A stretch of DNA of 64,000 nt from Ascarosepion bandense (lineage: Eukaryota > Mollusca > Cephalopoda > Sepiida > Sepiidae). The position numbers and the translations under genes are program-made. The notes under the pieces are model-generated. The model was not told where the DNA came from. It did no database searches and saw only the letters and a program-made list of their open reading frames with translations. Location of the stretch: the NCBI GenBank assembly GCA_037127315.1, contig JBBBDQ010001685.1, positions 717,710 to 781,709 of the forward strand. Direction: 5' to 3'. The number at the start of each line of letters is the position of its first letter. Within the stretch, counting starts at the first letter, position 1. This document shows positions 52,601 through 63,781 of the stretch, piece by piece.

Positions 52601-52908
52601 ATTGGAGTTCAAATAGATTTTTATTGTAAATTCATAATAGTCATTAAACTCGATGATAGAAATCTATAGATGTTCAGTGTTTTTATTTTGACTGATTTAA
52701 AGACGGTCTAAATAGATTAATTCAGGTTTTTCTAAAATTGGACATAATTTTCCGAACAACCTAATCATTATACTATAATTTTGTAACAATACCTAGTATT
52801 TCAAAGTTGTTACCATTTAGGTACTGACCAAGTTCGTTGTTACTTAATTTCAGTTATGATGACATTATGTAAATGAATAGCAAAATAGAGGATGTGTGAA
52901 ATAATACA
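52601..52908. other. No gene seen
   Basis: AT-rich. Confidence 0.5.
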
Positions 52909-53221
52909 GATGTGCGTGGTGGTGCAGTGGATATCGGCTCGTAAAGAGAAATGGAAAACCGGGTTCGAATTCCAGTTGAATTCCTTGCATTCACTCACCC
53001 GCAAATACCCTTGGATAGGTATTAATTCGTCTCTTCTCTCCAGTTATGGGTTAAATAACAGGACAGATTGGGTTCTATAGACTTTGCTTTCAACCAGCTT
53101 ACCGCAGAAAGTAATGGCAACCTACTGCGGGATAATCTTCTGCCCCATCAGTTATGTCTCTTTCGAGACATGATCGCCCAAAGCGAAATCAGTCAGTTAA
53201 GTATGGCACTTAACTGACTGA
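52909..53221 (+). mobile_element. tRNA-derived SINE family I, full-length
   Basis: GATGTGCGTGGTGGTGCAGT head, A-box TGGTGCAGTGGATATCGG, B-box GGTTCGAATTCC, body, tail with CATGTCTC-TTTC-GAGACATG-like hairpin and CACTTAACTGACTG. One of the best-preserved copies. Confidence 0.9.
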
Positions 53222-53464
53222 TGTCACCACTCATTCTCGAGTTTTACTCTAATTTACTTGCACTTAACCGACTGACTGAGAAATAATATAATGACAAAGT
53301 TGTTTATATCCACAAAGGATAGGAAATTGTGGAGAGTCATGGTCGCTCATGTGCCCAATGGACGCAGAACATGGAAGGCCTGATTACAAGAGAATTACTG
53401 ATGGTTTTTGTTGACACCTCCATGCTTTCTTCTAAAAACACGTTAATATTCTCTTAATTTTTTT

Positions 53465-53548
53465 TTTTTATCATATCACCCCAAGCAAGGCGATAATGCC
53501 ACTGAAGTGCAGGGGGATACGTAAGAATAAAAAGATTGGAAAAGAGAA
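53465..53548 (-). mobile_element. CR1/jockey-like LINE, 3' stub
   Basis: Plus: TATCATATCACCCCAAGCAA, TGCCACTGAAGTGCAGGGGG; 5'-truncated after ~80 bases. Confidence 0.75.
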
Positions 53549-53735
53549 AGCCGGAAACCACATCCTAAGCAGGAAACAAGAGATGAGCCTCTTCACCTGT
53601 CCAATAGACGTGGGTGGAAAGCCGGAAACAACATCCTAAACAAGGAAAAGGGATGAGCCACTTCACCTGTTCAATAGTCATGGGTGGAGTGTTAACCAGG
53701 CGATAGTTAAGTCTGTTACGAAAAAAAATGTTCAG
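53548..53735 (+). repeat. Dispersed repeat D, tandem pair
   Basis: GCCGGAAACCACATCCTAAG unit repeated after about 72 bases, each with GATGAGCC-CTTCACCTGT, then GTTAACCAGGCGATAGTTAA as at 28200. Confidence 0.7.
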
Positions 53736-54034
53736 AATGGTGAGTTAACTAAGTTTTAACTTAGTTAAAGTCCAATGAAAGAAATAGAAAAAAGGATAGC
53801 AAAATAAAAGATAAAACTTAAAATTAAGCATAAATAAATACAAACTCATGACTTACTAAAATTTCAAAAAGTCTGACCAACACCTACACACGTAAATCTT
53901 TTTATATGATGTGACGCATCAGAACGTGGTACTGATTTTCTTGAAATCTAGAAACATTTATGTTTTCTTGTTCTTGTTTCTATCACTACATTTCAATAAT
54001 TATACATGTATTTTCGATTAATTACTGCATGTGT

Positions 54035-54375
54035 AATGGGTATGAATATAAACTCCATCCGGTAAGAAGATCTCTGATCGGAAGATTGGAGGTTTTGAGA
54101 AGCCAGATAACAACTCTTAAATGTTGTTGTTCACAGGTCCACCTTAGGCCGAGGTGAGAGCACCTGTTAGGGCCCCAACTATGTGCAACTATTGTGGACA
54201 CACTATCAAACAAAAATCAAAAATTATAAAAGTATAAAAATAATTTTTAATAAGACCAGCAAATACAAATTTTTATAAAAAAAAAGAATGACCACCAATG
54301 CATATTTATAGCAAAATGACCAATAATACATTTTATCTGTAGTTGAAGGCATACAATTGCGTTCAAAATATATTT
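54035..54375 (+). repeat. Dispersed repeat C, copy 3
   Basis: AACTCCATCCGGTAAGAAGA, GAGCACCTGTTAGGGCCC, AACTATTGTGG and a following A-rich TATAAAAGTATAAAAATA tract parallel 16440-16650. Its other half appears separately at 54865-55045. Confidence 0.6.
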
Positions 54376-54864
54376 AGTTCGTGTGTAGACAGTTCACTTA
54401 AAGAAAATTTGCCGACGGACAATTTGACTATAAACAATTCACAGACAGCACAATTGTTCAACGTTTTAAGTCTTTTCAAATTCAAGCTCACATCCAGATT
54501 TTTTTAAATCTGTTGGCGAACTGTCCAAATGTTGGTGGGTACGTGTTTTCTGAAGGGGTTCTGTCGATTGTTGTCAGTCTTGCGTTGCACAGTTTTCGTT
54601 GTTCCAAGCCTCTAGTAACTTTTAGATTCTCTATTTTTTGTCAACATTATAGGCGTATCCCTAAAGAAATAAGCTTTCTGTCACCTCGTTCTATCTGGAC
54701 AAACTCCATCATGACAACTGAAAAGCTTAGGAAGCATGTTCTAAAAATAAAATCCGATGAAAGCTTGAAAAGAGTTCAAGCGAAATAAAGTAAAAATGAG
54801 TTCCACCTGAGATCTGCGGTAAATTTAAATGCCAAAAGACGCCCAAAGCGCCTCTTTAAGTTTC
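54376..54864. other. Unassigned; 91-residue open frame at 54513-54788
   Basis: The plus-strand frame contains SFRCSKPLVTFRFSIFCQHY, RRIPKEISFLSPRSIWTN and ends LRKHVLKIKSDESLKRVQAK. It matches no family I can name, and I see no conserved catalytic motif or signal peptide. A repeat-derived or chance frame is possible. Confidence 0.35.
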
Positions 54865-55045
54865 AGTTTGAGCTTTGCTTAACAGCATATCATCACCTCT
54901 GTGGGTTATTTTATGATAAAAAGGTGGGGTTTTAAGGGTTTCTTTTTAATATTCAGTTATAGTGAGAAGGTTGATTTAGTCAGATTTTAATGATTTTTTT
55001 TGATTTTTTTTATTTTAGAAAACTAAAAATGTCTTCTTGTTTTGT
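54865..55045 (+). repeat. Dispersed repeat C, distal half
   Basis: GCTTAACAGCATATCATCAC, CTCTGTGGGTTATTTTATG, AAAAAGGTGGGGTTTTAAGG and AGTTATAGTGAGAAGGTTGA correspond to the reverse complement of 16750-16900. Confidence 0.65.
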
Positions 55046-55149
55046 ATTAAAAATGTTTTAAACTGTGTCCTTCACTTCTTTACCCCGATACGGTCCTTCT
55101 TGTTTACAGTGATTTCATTTAGATCATAATTTGTTTTTAGAACCAGTAT

Positions 55150-55394
55150 TCTTCTGAGGACCCTAGATGTTATTCCACGATTTATCATCATATGGCACAA
55201 TCTGAACAACATAAGGTACGCAGATGATACAGTCGACAGTAGACACGGAAAGGAAACCAGAAGACCCCTTACAAAAGGTAACTGAAGATCGTGACAAGAA
55301 AAGGCTACAAATAAACTGCAAGAAAACCGAATGCATGGTCATCAGCAAAAAGAGCAGCCCAAAATGCCAAATACAGGTGGGAAATATAATATCG
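55150..55394 (+). mobile_element. RTE-type LINE reverse-transcriptase fragment
   Basis: Frames give NIRYADDTVD (catalytic YADD), TERKPEDPLQKVTE and KKRLQINCKKTECMVISKKS, the palm-thumb region of RTE reverse transcriptases. Truncated on both sides; a CR1-like LINE begins at its 3' end. Confidence 0.8.
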
Positions 55395-58300
55395 GGGTTC
55401 TTGCAGTGCATGGATAGGTGTCCCTGCAAGCGCATTTGGTAGGCAACCCCGAGGCCACATTTTGACGCAGGCCGGGCCAGTTTCCCTCCCAGAGCATATC
55501 GTGGATAATGACCACCTACATCCTCTACTCAAGGTCCCTCCCTACCAACAAACTATAACATGAAAACGGAATCAGAAAAAATCCTAAACCAGTCAAACTC
55601 AAATCACCAAAATCTCTTAACATTTCTTTTACTAACATCCGGGGCATTCGTACTAACTTTTGTAGTGTAGAAGCTTTCCTCCACAAAAAGTCTCCTGGCA
55701 TCCTAGCGCTCTGTGAGACTAACCTCAATTCATCAATTCCCTCCACTGACTTCTCGATCCCTAGTTATCTTCCCCTCTTAAGGAATGATTCCACTGTTCA
55801 TATGCATGGGCTGGGGGCTACGTTAGTGAACACCTCCCTGTAGCTAGAGTGACATCACTCGAATCCCCTGACCACCAATATGTATGTCTCCGTCTGTCAC
55901 ATTTCAGCTCGGTTAGCTACCTTTTCTTCCTTTACCGTGCCTCCTCTTCTCCCTACTGCTCTCTTCTAGACAGCATTTCTGACAATACAGATAAGGCTAC
56001 TTCCTACCACCATTCGCTCACATATTTGTATTCGGAGATCTTAACACCCATCATGCTGAGTGGCTTAAAGACTCTGTTACTGATTCATAAACTTTGCCAT
56101 TTCCTAATCCCTTACGCAAGTAGTGGACTTCCCTACACGCTTTCCAAGCACTCCTTCTGGACACGCCTCTCTACTAGATATATGATTTACCTCTGCACCT
56201 GACTCCTGCCAAATCTCGCAGCTTTGCCCTCTCGGCCACTCTGACCATGCCGTTGTCTCTCTTAATATTTCTCTCCACTCTTGCTTCTCCCAATAGGACC
56301 TCCTACTGCTACCAAAGAGCTGACTGAGACGCCTTTCGCGATTTCCTATGCGACGTCTCTTGGAGAAAATGTTCGATCTCCCAGTTGATGACTGTGCTTC
56401 TGAGATTTCCTCCTGGGTGAAAGCTGGCATTGATGCCTTCATACCTACCAGGAAGTTTCGTCTCAAACCTCATACCTTCTCTTGGTTCTTACCTGCTTGT
56501 TCGGCCGCTATTACCCACAGGAACCACTACTTCCGACTATTTCAGAGACAGTCATCTGACCACAATAGGCGCCTATTCACGTTTGCTCGTAATGAGTGCA
56601 AGAGAATCCTGAATGACGCCAACCGATTGAGAAAATGAGACAGCGCATAGCTGACCGCTAGTTCGGCTCCAAGGACTATTGGCGGTTATGCAAATGGGTG
56701 CTGAACAATAGCAAATCCTCTATCTCTCCTTTAATCAATGACTTCGAGGTCCTCAAATCATCAGCGCACAAGGCTGAGTGTTTGGCTCGCAGATTCTCAT
56801 CCAACTCCGCATTTGACTCATCTGGAGTACCCTCACCAGACTTCCCTATTAGAACTGAGGCTAAACTGTACGATGTATAGATTACCCCGACAGTAGTATC
56901 CCAAGTAATATCAAAATTTGACCCCCATAAGGTGAGCGGTGGTGATGGAATCCCGGTAATTATCCTTAAGAAATGTACCCCTAAACTCTCCTCTGTCCTC
57001 CATAAACTGTATAACTACTGCCTTTCTGCTTCCTGTTTTCCTGCATGCTGGAAGGCCTCTTCTATCGTTTCTGTATTTAAGAACTCTGGTGAACACTCGA
57101 ACCTATCAGCTTTCTACCAATTTTCGGGAAAGTGTTCGAGCCCATTATTAATACTGAAATAGTTCAACATATTACTGCCCATGAACTCTTCTCTGACAGG
57201 CAGTATGGCTTCCACTTTGCCAGGTCCACGGCCGACATGCTAACGACCATTACGGAGTACGTTCCAGGCCCTTGAAGAGTACGGCGAGGCTCGTGCTCTT
57301 GCTCTGGACATCATCAAGGCTTTTGACAGGGTTTGGCACGATGGCCTTCTATGCAAGCTACGAGGTTACGGTATTACCGGACGCTTGCTTGATCTGATCC
57401 AATCTTTTCTAAATAAACGCATAATGAAGGTCGTCTTGAATGGGCATGCCTCCACATCCTACTATACAAACGCTGGTGTCCTCAGGGCTCTATCCTAGGC
57501 TCGACGCTCTTCGTTATTTTCATAAATGATCTCCCAGACGAGATCAAGAGCCAAGTAGGCATCTACACAGATGACAATACAATTTACTTCCGCATCAGTA
57601 AGAAACCCGGCGTGGCGGACAAACATAATCTCACTACTGATCTTGAGAGGGATCTACATTCTGTGGTGAATTGTGATAAGAAGTGGCTTGTAAATCTCAA
57701 TGCGTCTAAGACCAAGCTGCTGTCTGTCTGTCAATCATCACAGGAAACCTCTTCTGCCTCCAACAAGCATGGACCAAGCGAGTCTCCCTGATAGCAATAC
57801 ACTGCGCCTCTCCGGCCTTACCCTCTCTTCTGATCTCAAGTGGAACCACTACATTGAATCAATAGCTAAATCCAATGCGAGGAAGTCTGGGTTACTGTGT
57901 CGGGCCAGGATGTTTTTCCCGCCGGAATCCATCCTGCATATATACAAATCAACCATTCGACCGTGCATGGAGTACTGATGCCATAAATGATCAGGTGCCC
58001 CTGCTGTTCATTTCAATGTTCTTGACAAGCTCCAAAGAGAATCAGTAATGTGATAAATACTGACTTAGCGGCTCGTTTCCAGCCAATTCCCTACCGTCGG
58101 TATGTGGCTTCCCTTTGTCTGTTCTATAAATACTTTCATGGCTTCTGCTTCAAAGAACTTAAGTCACTTGTGCCTCTGCAACAGGTATTTATTCGTGCAA
58201 CCAGACTGGCAACTAGGTTTCAGCCATTCACAGGTAGATCAACCAAATGCAGACGACAATTCTACTCTTTCAGCTTCTTTTCTCGCACTTCTTGCCTGTG

Positions 58301-58572
58301 GAACTCGATTCCATATTCTTGCTTTCTTGACGGCTACAACCTCCAGGAATTTAAATTTGACTCTAGTTCTTTCTTGACCACTCTATATATCCTTCCTTTT
58401 TCTCCACCATTGCAACTGTCATCACACCTGTATTCCCATCCTTTTCTTGCTTTTTTTAACTGGTTCGTCTTTCTCTTCACTCTCTTCTACCTAATCTTTT
58501 TACTCTTATGTAGCCCCCTGTACATCAGTGGCGTTAACGCCTTGGTCGGGGTGATACGATTAAAAAAAAAAG
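55395..58572 (+). mobile_element. CR1/jockey-like LINE, near full-length
   Basis: 5' UTR (55395-55590, GGTGTCCCTGCAAG), then endonuclease pieces SLNISFTNIRGIRTNF, GILALCETNLNSSIP (catalytic ETN) and FGDLN-like at 56037, linker with DAFIPTRKF and RNHYFRLF, reverse transcriptase blocks (IPVIILKKCTPKLSSVL, YGFHFARSTADMLT, ALDIIKAFDRVW, GSILGSTLF, IYTDDNTIY with both Asp kept), C-terminal STIRPCMEY and FHGFCFKELKSLVPL, 3' UTR CTGTACATCAGTGGCG and TGATACGATTAAAAAAAAAA. Many frameshifts. Length about 3.2 kb agrees with the shared 5' boundary seen at 27966. Confidence 0.85.
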
Positions 58573-58615
58573 GTACAAAAATTTGGATGTCTAGGAAGTG
58601 TTTTTTTTTTTATTA

Positions 58616-58900
58616 AGCGTTTCACCCCGAGCAAGGCATGTCACTGCCACTACTGCGCGGGGGGCTACATAGAGTGGAGAAAGGATGATTAAATATAGGA
58701 AATGTCAGAGGGTGGGTGATAGACGGGTAAGGATACCGAGAATGAGGGTTGGGTAGATGAGAGTGTTCTGAGAATAATTGGGAGTTAGAGTGATAGGAGG
58801 TGTTTATTGACCCTACATTTAAACACCTGGAGATTGTAGCTGTTGGGAAAGCAGACAGGCGGGAAGCACGAGAAAAGAAGCTGTTGGAGTAGAATTTACG
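58616..58900 (-). mobile_element. CR1/jockey-like LINE, 3' end, second subfamily
   Basis: Tail-to-tail with the preceding LINE. Matches 22671-22960 closely (TAGAGTGGAGAAAGGATGAT on plus). Confidence 0.85.
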
Positions 58901-59289
58901 GTTTTTTAACAGAAGACGGAAAGTACCACACATAGAGATCCGAATTCGAATTGGCATAACGAAGGATGCATTTCAGAAGCTAAGTAGAGTATTAAGAGAC
59001 AGAAAAATTTCACTAGAAAGAAAGAGAGTGCTGGATTGCTATGAGATGTCAGTTTTCAATATAAGAGTGAATGCTGGACAATATTATCGAAGATGAAGGA
59101 AAAACTTGAAGCAACTGAAATGTGGTTCTACAGCAAGAATCTGCGGATATCATGGGTCGAGCATGTGAGCAATGATGAGGATTTGGAAAGGATGGAATCG
59201 AAAAGGAAATTAATATTGAGGATTAGGAAGAGACAACTGAAGTTCCTGGGACAAGCAATGAGGAAGAAAGACTTGGAGAACCTGATATT

Positions 59290-59597
59290 CAGTCAGATAA
59301 GTGCCATACGTTATAGACGCTTTGGGTGATCATGCCTCGAAAGAGACATGACTGACTGGACAGAAAATTATCCTGCAGTAAGTTACTATTGCTTTCTGCG
59401 GTAGACTGGCTGCCAGCCAAGGCTATAGAACTCACTCTGTCCTATTATTTAACCCCTAACTGGAGAGAAGAGATGGGTTAATACCTTTCCCGAGGGTATT
59501 TGAGAGTAAGCGAATGCAAAGAATTCAACTGGAATTCGAACGCGGCACCCCGATTCGTCGTTCCGAGTCGATATCCATTGCATCACAACGCACATCC
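59290..59597 (-). mobile_element. tRNA-derived SINE family I inserted in RTE
   Basis: Full-length. TGATATT (CCTGATATT if the SINE's terminal CC is counted) flanks both ends. Confidence 0.9.
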
Positions 59598-59786
59598 TGA
59601 TATTAACAAGCCAGATTAAAGGAAGAAGAAACAGGAGAACAGCGTGTAACGTACTTGACTGGCCTGAGCGGGTGGATGGTAGAACTGGGTTTGCGTGGTG
59701 CAACAGGAAAAGGCGTGCTAAGAGCATCCAGTGATAGGGAGACATGGATGGCCATGATCGCCTACGTTCTGAAAGAACAAGGCACA

Positions 59787-59789
<3 letters not shown>

Positions 59790-59817
<28 letters not shown>

Positions 59818-59838
59818 AAGAAGAAGAAGAAGAAGAAG
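59790..59838. repeat. (GAA)n tail of RTE
   Basis: Sixteen units forming the 3' end of the element. Confidence 0.95.
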
Positions 59839-60049
59839 ATTCTTACTCATTACAGCAACAGAGATGCGGTTCTAACAGAGGATGCTGAGAATACCATGGA
59901 CTGAACATGTGAACAATGCCGAAGTTCTGGAAACAAGAAGGACACTCGTACTTTGAATCAGGATGAGACAACTGAATTTTCTGGGGCACATGAGGAAAGA
60001 TGGCTTGGAAAAGATCATATTCACAAGACAAATTGAAGGTGAGAGAAAG

Positions 60050-60103
<54 letters not shown>

Positions 60104-60245
60104 GAAAGCAATGCACAACCTACCTGGTGAGATTGGGCAAATGGGCGAGGGAGCTGAAGAGATGACAAAAAGACAAAAATTATTAGGAGCGACAAAGAAA
60201 AGGAGAATATGGAGAGCCATGATCGCCAACATTCATGATCTTTTC
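59839..60245 (+). mobile_element. RTE-type LINE, 3' fragment with (GATA)n
   Basis: GATGCTGAGAATACCATGGA, CTGAATTTTCTGGGGCACAT, AAAAGATCATATTCACAAGA, then (GATA)n at 60050-60102, then GAGAGCCATGATCGCCAACA. The microsatellite replaces the stretch coding for GRRDRGKQR-type residues. Confidence 0.75.
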
Positions 60246-60459
60246 TGCAAATCATTTGCATGTTTCAGCAAGAGTCTAACAACCCCATCAAGAGATGACA
60301 CGTCCATTGCAGATATAACTCCATTAATTTCCGCTAATCATAAAGACTGGCTTCCAAATAGTGGATTTCCATGTAGATACGCCCTGGAAATTGGAATAAA
60401 GTAATCTTCTAAAAGCGTAAATCGGTAAATTTTGTCGACCAGCCCAGAACGTATGGAGA

Positions 60460-60501
<42 letters not shown>

Positions 60502-61132
60502 TTCTATCTCCCTCTTTTCTCTCTCACTCTTTCTTTGTCATTCCCTTAGTTTTGTAATATCTTTCCTACTCTCTGTAGTGATCTGTTTCTATCTCTATAT
60601 GGTTCTTTCGTTTTTCTAATTTCCGTATGCATACTTGTCATTGGTGTGTACTAGTCCACCTACTCAATCTAACCATTGTGGTTCCAATGCCAGGTTAGAT
60701 TAGTCATTCCATTGGATTATCAGATTTTATTAGATTTTAAGGTTCACCTGCTGGCCCCTCACGAAAATAATAACGAAAGCACGAATATTAAATAGTAATA
60801 AAACATTTTGATTAAATTTTGTCCTGAATACACCATTACTAGACGATGGTTTTTATTTTATTTTTTTAATCGGGACTATGTGGGTCATAAGTCCAGCCCA
60901 AAAGATTTTCTCTGCTATTTAATCAATAATCAATAAAACTCTTCTCCTTTAATAGTCTTAGAGAACTATTTCTATTTTCCATCAGCATGGCTGATGCTAA
61001 CCTCTAAGAGAGTGTCATATTTCGCTTTCTCGAGATAACGTGTATCCGTTGAAAAAATGAACTGAAATGATTATGGGGAACCAATTGCTAAAAAAAAGTT
61101 ACTTCACTGTGTCATGTTATACAATATACAAC
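60246..61132. other. No gene; (CT)n at 60466-60498
   Basis: Apart from the CT tract and short A/T runs nothing is recognised. Confidence 0.5.
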
Positions 61133-62430
61133 CGAATCGATTTTACATATTTGTAAGTCTACCATTCGACCATGGTTTGAATATTTGTTGTGGAGTAGTT
61201 TTCGCACTGAAGGTTATAATCGTGCTATGTTGGTTGCTAATCGACTTAACGTACCCAGAATCTTAGGAACTTGATAATCTTCCGCTGAAAGTTGACTCCT
61301 TATTATTCGGTTAACTGCCGACTAATATCAACTGCCTAGCAGTTCTACTGAACTCCAATAGAAGTCTAAAGATCTCTTATGAACTTCTCAAGAAATTCCT
61401 GTTAACTCTTATTAATATAGGAGGGAGAGTTCATTATCTGAGGAATAGGTGTGTCTCCCCATAACAGTATTACTGCCACATATAATATGGTTCTCCTGGT
61501 ATATATTTAAAGAACCGTGATAAAATTTAAAGAATCTGCATTGCTATTGATACTGACGTGGCATCTCGGCTTCAGTCATATTCCAACCGCTGTAACGCAG
61601 CTTCCTTGTGCTTATTCTATGAATATTTTAATGGGAATTGTACTGATTAGCTTTTCTCTTTGGTACCTTGACTTTATGAACTTGAATCTCATTAGAAACA
61701 AAGAAAAGAGTGTTGAATTGCTATGTGATATCTGTTCTTCTGTATGGAAGTGAATGCGGGACGATCTCATCAAAGATGAAGGTTTGGCTTGAGGCAGTCG
61801 AAATGTGATTTTACAGAAGGATGCTGAGGATTCCATGGACAGACCACGTGTGCAACGATGAGGTGTTGGAAAGGATGCAAACGAGAAGAAAACTGATAAT
61901 AAATATCAGAAAGAGACAAATGAGGTTCCTGGGACACGTAATGAGGAAGGAGAGCATGGAGAACTTGATACTCACAGGTCGGATAAATGGAAGAAGAGAC
62001 AGGGGAAAACAGCGCGAGACGTACTTGTTAGATCTGAGCATGTGGTTGACAGACCGGTGCTTAGAAGTGATACCAAGAGAAAAATTATTGTGAGCAACAA
62101 GAGACAAAGCCAAGTGGAAGTCCATAATCGCCTACGTCTTGAAGGGACACGGCACATGAAAAAGAAGAAAATTGGGAGCTATCTCTTATTAATTTAAAAT
62201 TGAAATTATTAGATATGACTGGGAGTTTCTTTCCTCATACCTATCACTAGTCAAGCTCTCTTCCGGCTACTTGCTTTCCACTTAATTTTGGTTTACAAAA
62301 ATTTAAATGCAATGCCGATCATTATCTTGTGTTCTTAATTCCTGTTCTTGTATTGTCCTCTCTCCTTAATATTATTTTTCTCGTATTTTTCGCACTCATT
62401 CACTGTAGAGGCTTTATTTCCTTGAACCGA
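61133..62430 (+). mobile_element. CR1/jockey-like LINE, old 3' part, split by RTE
   Basis: 61133-61687 reads KSTIRPWFEYLLWSSF and SRLQSYSNRCNAASLCLFYE, YFNGNCTD; 62168-62430 resumes with LFRLLAF and YKNLNAMPI-like sequence and 3' UTR remnants (GGCTTTATTTCCTTGAACCG). More diverged than the other LINE copies here. Confidence 0.6.
61688..62167 (+). mobile_element. RTE-type LINE, 3' part (best preserved)
   Basis: Open for 90 residues from 61821: MLRIPWTDHVCNDEVLERMQ, KRQMRFLGHVMRKESMENLI, LTGRINGRRDRGKQRETYLL. Preceded in another frame by RVLNCYVISVLLYGSECGTI-like text. 3' end CTTGAAGGGACACGGCACAT, AAAAAGAAGAAA. Confidence 0.85.
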
Positions 62431-62864
62431 TTAAAAATGGCAAGTATCCAGAGACGGATTAATACCTTTCTCGAGAGTATCCAGGTTTATGTATCTGTTT
62501 GCTTTTTTATGTATTCTATATCTTTATCATTGGGAGTCCTTTTCTGATTTTACTATGCTCTTGTTGATAGTGGATCTTTTACAGGGTTGTAGGTTGTCCT
62601 TGAGACTTACACTAAGACTGGTCCTTCATAAAATGTTCCCGTTTCCAAAATTCCAACCCCTCGTCCTCATCTAGGAAAATGGAAACTGAAAAAGTAGTAC
62701 TTTCCGAAATGTAGCGGGTAATGAGGCTCTGTCGAAATGTGAAGAGCCAATTAGGATAGAAAACGACCACAACAACCACGCAGACAAACCAAAATCTCAG
62801 AGAGAAGGGCCTATAGGAATTATACCTACGTATATATCTATTTGAGTTAATGGCAATATCACGT
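62431..62864. other. No gene seen
   Basis: No recognised family. Confidence 0.5.
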
Positions 62865-63558
62865 GGTCTTGACTAGGCGTCTCGGCTTTAGCCACTCCCT
62901 ACCTAAAATTGTAAAGTTGCCTTCTATAAATACCTCCATGGTGTTAGACTTTATGAATTTGAGCGCTATACCAGATTGGCTTCTATGTCTTTTTACAGTT
63001 GTAATTGCTGATGTGCGTTGTGATGCAGTTGTTATCGGCTCGGAACGAGAAATCGGAGAGTCGAGTTCGCATTCAATTACGCCCAAATACTCTCGAGAAA
63101 GGTTTGATCCGTCTCTTCCATCTCCAGCTACAGGTTAAATAGTAGGACAGATTTGGTTTATAGACGTGGTTGGCAACCAGTCTACTACAGAAATGGTAGA
63201 CTGATTGTAACTTATTGCCAAAATTTTCTGCTTAGTCAACCATGTCTCTTTCGAGACATGATCGCCCAAGCCTGTATCACGTATGGCATTTAACTGACTG
63301 AATTGCTAAATATAACTGTAACTTCTATGCGAACAGTTTCTTTTGCCGCTTGTGGTAATCTCTTTCGGCTTCTTGCTTTCCGGCAAATTTTGATCTTCAG
63401 AAATTTACATTTAATGCCAATTAAATCTATTGCATCTATTGTTTTTGCTCCTACATAATGTTTTTTGTTTTTATATTCATTCATACCAGTAACCCCTTGT
63501 GACTTAGTGGCTTTACTCCCTTGCTTGGTGTAAGTTTGATAAAAAAAAATAAAAAAAA
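62865..63558 (+). mobile_element. CR1/jockey-like LINE, old 3' part, split by SINE
   Basis: 62865-63009 carries ASRL.PLPT and AFYKYLHGVRLYEFE-like text; 63308-63558 carries SASCFPANFDLQKFTFNAN and 3' UTR remnant CCCTTGTGACTTAGTGGC, CTTGCTTGGTGTAAG, A-rich tail. Confidence 0.6.
63010..63300 (+). mobile_element. tRNA-derived SINE family I with 7-bp target duplication
   Basis: Full-length; AATTGCT flanks it at 63003-63009 and 63301-63307. Tail hairpin CATGTCTC-TTTC-GAGACATG is perfect. Confidence 0.9.
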
Positions 63559-63560
63559 TA

Positions 63561-63650
63561 TCACCTGTTCTTGTCAGATCAACGAAATTAAGCAACGTCG
63601 AATCTGGTCAATATCTCGATGGGTGACGGCTTAGTAATGCCAGCTGCTGT
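63561..63650 (+). pseudogene. 5S rRNA-derived sequence
   Basis: CACCTGTTCTTGTCAGATCA, GAAATTAAGCAACGTCGAAT (box A), CTGGTCAATATCTCGATGGG, TGACGGCTTAG, AATGCCAGCTGCTGTA. Covers roughly bases 28-118 of 5S rRNA. Confidence 0.8.
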
Positions 63651-63725
63651 ATATGAGTTGCAGGTGGTGCATCGGGGAGCCGAATACAAATTTCAACCAT
63701 GTTCGTTACCTTACCTTACACGCAA
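63561..63725 (+). mobile_element. 5S-tRNA chimeric SINE, plus-strand copy
   Basis: 5S-derived head (63561-63650), then GTTGCAGGTGGTGCA, a ~25-base deletion relative to other copies, GGGAGCCGAATACAAATTTC (B-box region) and TTACACGCAAAGAATCTTAT (body). It follows the A-rich end of a LINE. Confidence 0.7.
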
Positions 63726-63781
63726 AGAATCTTATGAATCATGAATCGAAAATAAAACATTATCACATCAGCCCCTAATAC

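Larger units (their letters stand above)
58905..59838 (+). mobile_element. RTE-type LINE, 3' part, split by a SINE
   Basis: Pieces 58905-59289 and 59598-59838. Encodes VRIGITKDAFQKLSRVLRDR-like sequence, then EATEMWFYSKNLRISWVEHV, KRKLILRIRKRQLKFLGQAM, KKDLENLI. Ends in (GAA)n (59790-59838). Confidence 0.85.

Noticed and set aside
54513..54788. Possible host exon (91-residue frame)
   Set aside because: No recognised domain, and I could not support splice sites or a partner exon; left as unassigned.
59449..59850. 133-residue minus-strand frame with poly-Leu start resembling a signal peptide
   Set aside because: The Leu run is the translated (GAA)n tail of an RTE read in reverse; the remainder is SINE and RTE antisense.
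59843..60261. Two overlapping minus-strand frames of 129 residues with SIYLSIYL repeats
   Set aside because: The repeats are translated (GATA)n, and the rest is antisense to an RTE fragment.
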